Part shown: positions 51,322-57,710 of the stretch, piece after piece
Numbering within the stretch: the stretch's first letter is position 1
Layout: each line of letters opens with the position of its first letter
Origin: Roseibacillus ishigakijimensis
Lineage (GTDB): Bacteria; Verrucomicrobiota; Verrucomicrobiia; Verrucomicrobiales; Akkermansiaceae
Assembly (NCBI RefSeq): GCF_016595415.1
Contig: NZ_JAENIO010000026.1
Span: 1 to 57,710 of the forward strand
DNA length: 57,710 nt
Direction: 5' to 3'
Program-made: the position numbers and the translations under genes
Notes under the pieces: model-generated
What the model saw: only the letters and a program-made list of their open reading frames with translations
What the model was told of the DNA's origin: nothing
Database searches by the model: none

Positions 51322-52620
51322 TTAGTAAAGGGGAGCCAAGCGGGCATTGAGGCGGGCGAGCTCGGTTTCGCCCTCGTGCCGCCGGGCGAGCTGGTTCATC
51401 CAAGTGCGAATGGAGAGGGTGTGACCATGGATGTTGTGGCCATCGGTGAGCTTGGACCAGCCGGCTTGTAGGAGCTGCTCTGAGAAGTCACCTACCGGGC
51501 CCTTACCGAGAGCGACATTCACGTCCTCTGCAATGACTTCGATTTCCGCAAAGCCGATTTTGTCGGTTTCGGGGAAATCGGGAGATTGGGGAGGAGAGGC
51601 GGCGGGTGGAGGCCCCGAGATTCGCAGGTAGCGGCAGCTGGTGGGCGGGAAATTCCACATCAGGATGGGGGCGAATTCGGTCAGGCCACGGAATTCGTGG
51701 CTCAGGAGCGTGAAGGCATCCGAGAAGTCGGGCTGGCGGGCCCCCTCAATCAGGAGGAGACGGGGGATGCCACGGTTGACGTTGAATTCCGGAGGGGCAC
51801 TCTTGCTCTGATAGGCGGCGTGGAGGTGCAGCGAGGACACGGGATATTCCTCACCCAGATCAAGGGTGAGGAAGTTCCTTTCCGAGAGATATTGGTAGTA
51901 ATCACTTTTCTCTCCTCCCAAGGCGGCGTCCATGAGGTAAGGAGTGCTGCCGTCCACAATGCGATCCGGCTTCCAGATACCACTGTTTAGCGGCACGGCG
52001 GTGGCGGAGCTGACTTTCTGGTGGAGGGCGACATTTCTTTCCCCTTCAAAAACCATGACTTCGGAAAGTTGGAAGATATACTTTTGGTCGCGCTGTCTTC
52101 GCGAAAGCCGAAGGGGCTCAATGCGCAACCAGGTGGCGCGGACTCCGGGCAGGGGGACGATGAGAGGAGCGACCCGGGGAAGATAGCTCCCGGGTTCGGT
52201 GAATTCCGCAAGCACTTGGCCTTGGTCAAGGTTGCCCCCTCCCGCCACCAACCGGAAAGCAGGGGGAAAGCCGTCGGCAAGGTAACCCGCTTCATCATCG
52301 TGACGCCAAAGGGTGGGAACGAGAACGATTTCGTCCATGGTGACTTCTTCAGAGAAGTCGATGCGCAGCCATTCGCCCTGGGGATCGGGGCTGTCCTGAG
52401 GGAAAGATCGGTAGCCGGAGGTGCCCACTGCGCCCGTGCGTAGGGTGAAGTGTGCGAGCTGAGCCAGTTCCGCCCGCAGGGCCGCCCGTTTTTCCTCCAA
52501 CTCCGGGATCTCGTCTTCGTTCAGGATCGCTTTTTCTCCTCCGCGCAACCCGGCCCGGGCCTCCCCGGAGCTGACCAAGAGAAGGGAACCGAGAGAAAAG
52601 AGAGCAAAGAAGCGGTGCAT
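51322..52620 (-). CDS. Discoidin-like sensor domain protein (N-terminal part of sensor kinase?)
   Basis: A 432-residue exported protein. A signal peptide (MHRFFALFSLGSLLLVSSGE) is followed by two F5/8 type C (discoidin)-like beta-sandwiches, one at about 60-200 (EWLRIDFSEEVTMDEIVLVP) and one at about 205-370 (FLTLDLGEEYPVSSLHLHAA). The C-terminus is a charged helix (ARRHEGETELARLNARLAPLY) that looks like the juxtamembrane coiled coil of a sensor but stops at TAA without a membrane segment. The kinase continues in the same frame 42 bases later. Discoidin domains bind carbohydrates, so the sensor may detect polysaccharides. It may now be a pseudogene half or a separate secreted protein. Confidence 0.75.
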   Translation of the reverse strand: MHRFFALFSLGSLLLVSSGEARAGLRGGEKAILNEDEIPELEEKRAALRAELAQLAHFTLRTGAVGTSGYRSFPQDSPDPQGEWLRIDFSEEVTMDEIVLVPTLWRHDDEAGYLADGFPPAFRLVAGGGNLDQGQVLAEFTEPGSYLPRVAPLIVPLPGVRATWLRIEPLRLSRRQRDQKYIFQLSEVMVFEGERNVALHQKVSSATAVPLNSGIWKPDRIVDGSTPYLMDAALGGEKSDYYQYLSERNFLTLDLGEEYPVSSLHLHAAYQSKSAPPEFNVNRGIPRLLLIEGARQPDFSDAFTLLSHEFRGLTEFAPILMWNFPPTSCRYLRISGPPPAASPPQSPDFPETDKIGFAEIEVIAEDVNVALGKGPVGDFSEQLLQAGWSKLTDGHNIHGHTLSIRTWMNQLARRHEGETELARLNARLAPLY

Positions 52621-52748
52621 GCAGAGAGTGGTTTAGGACCAGGGGAAGGGAGATTATCGTAAATTGTGATCAAGTGCCATGGGACAAAAGCCCCATAGAC
52701 AGCGAGGATGCTTCTTTCTATTCTTGCGAGACTGGTGTTCGGTCATTT

Positions 52749-52777
52749 TTGTCTGAATGACAGAAAGTTAAAATAAT
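52749..52777 (+). promoter_or_regulatory. Candidate promoter of the PEP-CTERM gene
   Basis: TTGTCT and AATAAT are 17 bases apart, with the start codon 17 bases downstream. The fit is moderate and rests on sequence alone. Confidence 0.4.
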
Positions 52778-52793
52778 CACCCTCTTGAAAACC

Positions 52794-53555
52794 ATGAAGT
52801 ATCCCAAGGCCTTTCTCTGTTGTCTCTCGCCCGTCATCATCCTCTCTGCTTCGGCTTCAGCTGCTATCATTAGCATCAATTTTGATACCGGAAATGTCAC
52901 CTCCTCCACCCTCGGAGGGGCTCCGGGGGTGCGCGTGAACAATTGGAATGTCTGGGCCGCAAATACTGATTTGGAAGAAGGCGGCCCTGTTGTTGATGAG
53001 GCGGGAACGCCAGTCCCCGGGTTGACCGCCACGGTAGGGGTGGGGGGGCGCTCCCAGCGGGGGAATCCCAGTGGCCTCTCCAATGATAGCCTCATTTTTA
53101 CAAGTGTGATCGATGTTCAGTCCAGCACGACGGTTTCCGTTTCCGGGGTCCCCTATGCCCAATACGATGTCTACGCCTATATGCACGACGATGGCTCAGA
53201 CCGGGCGGGAAGTTTCACCATTGGGGGGACCACCTACTACGTGCGCGGCACTGGTTCTGGCAATCCGGCTCCCGATGGCACTGGCTATGTGCTCTCTACT
53301 GATACCGACGTGGATTTGAGCAACCCTAATACCGTGACGGTGGATGAGAGTATCGCGCAAGGACATTACGTGGTCTTTCGGGGGGTGTCTGGAGCGAGCT
53401 TTGACCTCCTTGCCGGGGCTGTCGATACCAGTAACGGAGCCAATCGGAACAAGTTCTCCGGTTTTCAAATTGTCCAAGTGCCCGAGCCCTCCAGCCTTGC
53501 TCTGTTCTTGTTAAGCGGAGGCGGATTTCTTCTCCAGCGGCGGCGTCAGGGCTAG
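52794..53555 (+). CDS. PEP-CTERM sorting domain protein
   Basis: A 253-residue exported protein starting MKYPKAFLCCLSPVIILSAS. A TTG nine bases earlier could add three residues. The body is a beta-rich domain (about residues 28-225) of unknown role with aspartate- and glycine-rich loops. The C-terminal sorting signal is VPEPSSLALFLL, a glycine-rich hydrophobic stretch and QRRRQG. It would be processed by an exosortase encoded elsewhere. It is divergent from the sensor gene and lies ahead of the large repeat protein. Confidence 0.85.
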   Translation: MKYPKAFLCCLSPVIILSASASAAIISINFDTGNVTSSTLGGAPGVRVNNWNVWAANTDLEEGGPVVDEAGTPVPGLTATVGVGGRSQRGNPSGLSNDSLIFTSVIDVQSSTTVSVSGVPYAQYDVYAYMHDDGSDRAGSFTIGGTTYYVRGTGSGNPAPDGTGYVLSTDTDVDLSNPNTVTVDESIAQGHYVVFRGVSGASFDLLAGAVDTSNGANRNKFSGFQIVQVPEPSSLALFLLSGGGFLLQRRRQG

Positions 53556-53692
53556 TCGGCCCTTATTAAGCCCGAATGGAGTAGCCAGCGCCTTTGATTT
53601 CTTCGTTCGCTGTTCTGCGCATCAGTGAGTGGAAGAAAGAGATGTCCTGGTGGAAGTTCTCTTTCTGGCAAATCTCTTTATTTCGGAAAATC

Positions 53693-56600
53693 ATGAAATT
53701 GAAAAAACCATATCTTTTATTTTCTAGTTTGCAGATGGCTGGGTTTCTCGGCTTTCTGTCTCCTTCTCTCTCGGCACAAACGGTTTGGACGGGAGAAGGA
53801 AGTGACGCCAATTGGAGCACGGCTGAAAACTGGAGCCTTCCTCTACTCGTGGGAGATGATCTTGTTTTTGAAGGTGACTTACTGACAACCAACAACAACG
53901 ATCATTTGGCCTCGGTTGGGTCCATCACTTTTGCTGACGGGGCAGAAGCATTCGTCTTACAGGGCGATGGGCTGACAGTCGGGGGCCATTTCCTCAATGA
54001 CAGTGCTGAAGTCCAGACTATCGATCTGGACGTGAGCTTCGGCACTGGCAGTCATCAGTTTCGCGACTCTGATACGGGCGCGAGTGATTCTGATTTAGAA
54101 ACCTTTGTCTTCAATGGAGCGCTTGACTATGGGACGGGCCGGGCCTTTCCCAATGAACAGAATGTGGAAATCATTCTCAATGGACCTGGAACAGGGGTTG
54201 GCTCGGTAGCCGGCGCCTGGCAGGCGACCGGGCCTTCTACTTTTCGCACGAACAACACGACCTATCTGGAAGTCAACGAAGGCACGGCTTTGGGCACGGG
54301 CTACCTTCAGCTGAATGGGGCCACCTATTTGAGCTCGAGCACGGGAGTGACAGTTGCCAACTGTTTTGTCATTGGCACTGGTTCGCTGCATTTTGAGAAT
54401 GAGCACGTGACCTTCGCCAATGGAGCCGTGACGCACAATACGGCGGGGGAGACCGAGGCCGCCATTGTGGCCGCAGGGGGCAATCGCAGCATTGTCGTCC
54501 ATCATGCCGCAACGACTACGGTAGCGGGCGATATCTATCTCTCAGATGCCGATTCTACCCGCACGCTCACCTTGAACTTCCAGAATAGCGGCACCGTGGA
54601 AGTAACGGGGAATATCCACGATAACCTGGCCAACCCTGGCGGGGGCGGACTTCCCTCCAATCTCAATCTGGTTGGAGAAGGAGGCACTTTGATTCTGAGT
54701 GGAAGCGCCAACACCTTCAGCGGAAGTCTCTCGCTCCAAGGTAGTTGTCAATTGGTGGTGAATAGCAACAACCAATTGAGCGATAGTGCCACGGTCAGCA
54801 TTGAGGCGGCTGGAGGGGCTCTCCTGAACTTGAACCATTCCGGAACGGAAGTGGTGACCGAGCTGCTCATCGATGGAGTCTCACAGGGCACAGGCACCTT
54901 CGGTGCGATCGGCTCGGGCGCTGCACAAGAGGTGGCGGGCCTCGCAGGTTCGGGTTTGCTGGAGGTCTTGCCCACCGCGCCGGATGGGGCGTGGAATGGC
55001 GGTGGCAGCGATAACAACTGGACCACTGCGGAGAACTGGGTTGGAGAGGTGGTGCCCGTTCCCGGCGAGAGTGAAGTGCTGACCTTTGCTGGCAGCACCC
55101 GCCCCACCGCGAACAATGACTTCCCGGTCGAGACGGTTTTTGGCCAGTTGTCTTACTTCACAGATGCGACCTCCTTTACTCTGACGGGTCATTCCCTCGT
55201 TCTGGGCAATGCCCATATCCTCGAAAATGGCAGTAGTCGTGACCAAGTCATTGACTTGCCCCTCTCCTTCATGGGGAGCGCCGACAAAACGCTCAACACC
55301 GGAGGGCAGCGCATTTCCTTTGAGCAGCCGATTGCGTTCGGAGAGCACCGCCTTTTTCCCAACCAAATGGGAGGCACGCTGTCCTTCCAAGCTCCCGGAA
55401 CAGGCCCGGGCCGCTTGCTCGGCATTTTCGGTCTCAATAGTAGCACTGAATCCGGAGTGCACACCGTCATGCGGGTCAATGCGGCCAATACCGTTCTCGA
55501 GCTGGGGCATTCGCAGGCTCTGGGTGAGGGCGGGGTGCAGATCAATTCTCCGACCCAATTGCTGGCCACGGAAGCTTTGACGGGAGAAAATGCGGTGGGC
55601 AACACTTTCATTGTGGGAAATAGCAATCTCGAGATTTCCGGCTCACAAGATTTGGAACTTAGTGGCACCACACAGAATTTTCAGGGTCAGCTGGGTGATA
55701 CTGGGGTGAGTGCGGGGGCGATCATTTCTGCCGGGAGTTCAGGGCAGAACCGCATCCTTAGCATCTCCAACACTGGAAAAACGGAGATTTCAGGTGCGGT
55801 TTACCTAAACGATACTACTGCCGCCAACCGCGTTCTCTCCATTCCGGTTCTCAGCAGTGCGGGAGAAACCCTGTTGAGCGGGCCCATCGTGGGTCATGTC
55901 ACCGGGGGGGCGGGCAATCCTGCCCAGCCTTCCGGCCATCTCAGCTATCAAGGGGATGGCGTGGCCGCAGGGGCTACGGGTGGAGTGATCACCGTCTCCG
56001 GAAACAATACCTATAATGGGGATACCAGTATTATCGCTGGGGCGTATGTGAAGCTTGCTCATGAGCAGGCACTCGGCGCGGTCGAAGTTGTCGCCGAGAT
56101 CACGACTGAGGCGGACTGGACCGCTGGAAGCAATGAGGTGCGAGCCGATGAAGTTGCCGGAGTCGAGATTGGCAATGGGGTGAGCGGCCCGGGGATTCCA
56201 CCAGGGGCAACGGTAACGGCAATCGGGGAGCTAACTACCGAGGGCTACTATGAAGTCACCATCTCGGAGACCCTCACAGCCAACGCTTCCTATCCTACCG
56301 AGGTGACCTTTTCGACGAGCGGGGAGGCCCAGCCGGCGGGGACCACCATCGGGGTCGACTTTAATAATTCGGGCACTCTGGACCTGAATGGTTTCACCAT
56401 CGCGGAGCCCATCCTTGCCTTGGCGGGGACTGGTTCCGGGGGAGGAGGAGCTCTGGTGAATACCGGCAGCGGTCCGGCTTCCTTGACGGCGGGCATTGCT
56501 GGAGTGAGCGAGAGCTCTATCGGCGGTACCGGAGCCATTTCCACTCCGTGGTTGGCTAGCGACAGCTCTGCCTTGGTGACCAAGATCGGGGCGGGCACTT

Positions 56601-57376
56601 TCACCACCGATGGAGCTGAGGCGAACCGCGGTATTTCCTGGCAAATTCTGGAAGGAGAAGTGGTTCTCGCCAACTCGGCAGGCGCGGGTGCGGAGGGAGA
56701 AGTGATCATCGATGGTGCCACCGCCCGGCTCACTCTTGCGGGGAGCAATGGCGATCTGATCAGCGATGGTTCTTCGGTAACGATTGCCAACGGCGGCGTG
56801 CTGGCCCTGCAAGCCTCCGAAATTGAAACTGTAGCGACACTGGTGCTCGCTGGCGTGGCTCAGGAACCTGGCACCTATGGAGCCAGTGGCTCAGAGGCGG
56901 AGATCATCGACGACCTTCACTTCAGTGGTAGTGGAGTGTTGCAAGTCACCTCCGCTGGTGGTGGTTACGCAGCCTGGGCCAGTGGCTTTCCGGCTTTGGT
57001 AGACCCTTCTCCCGGGCTCGATCCCGATGGCGATGGCCTGCCGAGCGCGGTGGAGTGGGTCCTGGGCGGAGATCCTACCGATGCGACCGATGCCGCCTGG
57101 GCTCCCCAAGGCGAGCTGGCCATGGATGGCTTCCAATTCGCTTTCCGCCGTAGTGATGAAGCGGATCAGGCCGCGGATACGACCATCGCGGTGGCCTACA
57201 GCCCCTCCCTACAGCCCGACAGCTGGGTCGTGGCCGAGGATGGTAGCGAAGGGGTCACCGTGGTCACGGAAGAGGACTTTCATGGCCCGGGAGTGGACCG
57301 TGTCCTAGTGACGCTCCCGCCAACCCTGGCTACCGGAAACAAGCTCTTCGTCCGTCTCGAGGTGGGGATTGATTGA
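53693..57376 (+). CDS. Autotransporter-associated beta-strand repeat protein
   Basis: A 1227-residue exported protein. The start at 53693 begins the signal peptide (MKLKKPYLLFSSLQMAGFLG). Two similar units open with VWTGEGSDANWSTAENW and AWNGGGSDNNWTTAENW, each followed by a right-handed beta-helix-like array with repeated GNNTYNGDTSI and GSANTFSGSLSL segments (autotransporter-associated beta-strand repeats). Near the C-terminus is DPDGDGLPSAVEWVLGG, then a small beta domain. No autotransporter barrel and no PEP-CTERM signal are present, so export and attachment are by another route. It is probably a surface adhesin or sheath protein. Confidence 0.88.
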   Translation: MKLKKPYLLFSSLQMAGFLGFLSPSLSAQTVWTGEGSDANWSTAENWSLPLLVGDDLVFEGDLLTTNNNDHLASVGSITFADGAEAFVLQGDGLTVGGHFLNDSAEVQTIDLDVSFGTGSHQFRDSDTGASDSDLETFVFNGALDYGTGRAFPNEQNVEIILNGPGTGVGSVAGAWQATGPSTFRTNNTTYLEVNEGTALGTGYLQLNGATYLSSSTGVTVANCFVIGTGSLHFENEHVTFANGAVTHNTAGETEAAIVAAGGNRSIVVHHAATTTVAGDIYLSDADSTRTLTLNFQNSGTVEVTGNIHDNLANPGGGGLPSNLNLVGEGGTLILSGSANTFSGSLSLQGSCQLVVNSNNQLSDSATVSIEAAGGALLNLNHSGTEVVTELLIDGVSQGTGTFGAIGSGAAQEVAGLAGSGLLEVLPTAPDGAWNGGGSDNNWTTAENWVGEVVPVPGESEVLTFAGSTRPTANNDFPVETVFGQLSYFTDATSFTLTGHSLVLGNAHILENGSSRDQVIDLPLSFMGSADKTLNTGGQRISFEQPIAFGEHRLFPNQMGGTLSFQAPGTGPGRLLGIFGLNSSTESGVHTVMRVNAANTVLELGHSQALGEGGVQINSPTQLLATEALTGENAVGNTFIVGNSNLEISGSQDLELSGTTQNFQGQLGDTGVSAGAIISAGSSGQNRILSISNTGKTEISGAVYLNDTTAANRVLSIPVLSSAGETLLSGPIVGHVTGGAGNPAQPSGHLSYQGDGVAAGATGGVITVSGNNTYNGDTSIIAGAYVKLAHEQALGAVEVVAEITTEADWTAGSNEVRADEVAGVEIGNGVSGPGIPPGATVTAIGELTTEGYYEVTISETLTANASYPTEVTFSTSGEAQPAGTTIGVDFNNSGTLDLNGFTIAEPILALAGTGSGGGGALVNTGSGPASLTAGIAGVSESSIGGTGAISTPWLASDSSALVTKIGAGTFTTDGAEANRGISWQILEGEVVLANSAGAGAEGEVIIDGATARLTLAGSNGDLISDGSSVTIANGGVLALQASEIETVATLVLAGVAQEPGTYGASGSEAEIIDDLHFSGSGVLQVTSAGGGYAAWASGFPALVDPSPGLDPDGDGLPSAVEWVLGGDPTDATDAAWAPQGELAMDGFQFAFRRSDEADQAADTTIAVAYSPSLQPDSWVVAEDGSEGVTVVTEEDFHGPGVDRVLVTLPPTLATGNKLFVRLEVGID

Positions 57377-57402
57377 GAATTGTGGCGGCACGTAGCAAAA
57401 AG

Positions 57403-57438
57403 AAAGGTCCGGGCAGTTCTCTGCCGGACCTTTTTTTT
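57403..57438 (+). terminator. Terminator of the beta-strand repeat gene
   Basis: AAAGGTCCGGGCAG and CTGCCGGACCTTT form a stem with one bulged base and a TTCT loop, followed by eight T residues. Confidence 0.92.
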
Positions 57439-57499
57439 GGAGCCGCCCCATGCAATGCCCAGTCGCCCTACGGAGAGAAGGGACCTCCTTTCTGTGCCA

Positions 57500-57563
57500 A
57501 GCTCAGACGAAGCCGCATGTCCGGTGGTGTGGGGGGACGGTTAGAACCCGTCACTTACCCGAT
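57500..57563 (+). mobile_element. Possible group II intron 3' remnant
   Basis: The stretch AAGCCGCATGTCCGGTGG, a GTGTGGGGGG linker, a GACGGT/ACCCGTC stem-loop and the end CACTTACCCGAT resemble domains V and VI and the 3' boundary of bacterial group II introns. The middle of domain V seems lost and no reverse transcriptase gene lies upstream, so it would be a dead fragment. From here to the end of the window (about 150 bp, AT-rich) I see no gene. Confidence 0.35.
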
Positions 57564-57710
57564 TCGACCAATTAGGGTGCCGATATAACTCGTAGTAGCG
57601 GAAAGACTCCTAGCGTAAATCACACTACACGACAAAAATCGAGCACGTAACGCACTGAAAATAAGGAAAAAATACGCAAAAAAGGCTTGCAATGTCGGTG
57701 GCCGCCCAAA

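Noticed and set aside
51322-51324. Selenocysteine or pyrrolysine recoding at the stop between sensor and kinase
   Set aside because: The codon is TAA, which is not used for selenocysteine (TGA) or pyrrolysine (TAG).
1-57710. CRISPR array or intact insertion sequence
   Set aside because: No regularly spaced repeats, no transposase and no terminal repeats with target duplications were seen.

Overview
The window reads as chromosomal DNA of a verrucomicrobial bacterium, probably of the order Verrucomicrobiales. The evidence is a very large Verru_Chthon cassette protein A, a PVC-type heme-binding dehydrogenase-like protein, two PEP-CTERM proteins, an autotransporter-associated beta-strand repeat protein, extracellular proteins with a DxDGDGL-type segment near the C-terminus, and high G+C protein-coding DNA with few clear Shine-Dalgarno sites. 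I see no CRISPR array, prophage or intact insertion sequence. A short stretch near the right end looks like the 3' end of a group II intron.

Layout. 1-4871 (all minus): tRNA-Pro(CGG), then a regulatory and envelope set transcribed leftward: PEP-CTERM protein, DUF4331 protein, His-rich TPR protein, ECF sigma factor, and a cupin anti-sigma factor. 5021-12445: a FadL-like outer-membrane protein (plus), a PVC heme-binding protein, TatD hydrolase translationally coupled to tRNA 2-selenouridine synthase (mnmH), a LysM protein and an unknown secreted protein. 12479-15961: Verru_Chthon cassette protein A. 16231-19422 (plus): AAA ATPase, 3D-domain lipoprotein, endonuclease III. 19428-21258 (minus): a YqjD/YqjE/DUF3618-like three-gene membrane operon. 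21441-25815: small lipoprotein, cardiolipin synthase, FmdB zinc ribbon, L,D-transpeptidase, Tat-exported Gfo/Idh/MocA oxidoreductase. 25867-29722 (minus): PEP carboxylase and a PfkB kinase.

29863-35309 (plus) looks like one operon: glmS, a DprE1-like oxidase, a DprE2-like reductase and a polytopic GT-C-type glycosyltransferase. The last three overlap by a few bases each and suggest lipid-linked arabinose (or similar epimerised pentose) production and transfer. 35285-39055 is a large FG-GAP double-propeller protein facing it.

39240-49879 is the most unusual block. It holds two sets of the circularly permuted ATP-grasp / alpha-E / transglutaminase toolkit: a minus-strand set (transglutaminase, fused ATP-grasp-alpha-E, transglutaminase-DUF2126) with a glutaminase inside it, and a divergent plus-strand set (separate ATP-grasp and alpha-E genes). 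The families are known to travel together and are predicted to make or modify peptides by amide ligation, but the product is unknown. The embedded glutaminase suggests a need for glutamate or ammonia.

49928-52620 (minus) encodes a LuxR-type response regulator and a sensor kinase. The kinase appears to be split by one in-frame TAA from its extracellular discoidin-like sensor part. 52794-57376 (plus) encodes a PEP-CTERM protein and a 1227-residue beta-strand repeat surface protein, followed by a strong terminator.
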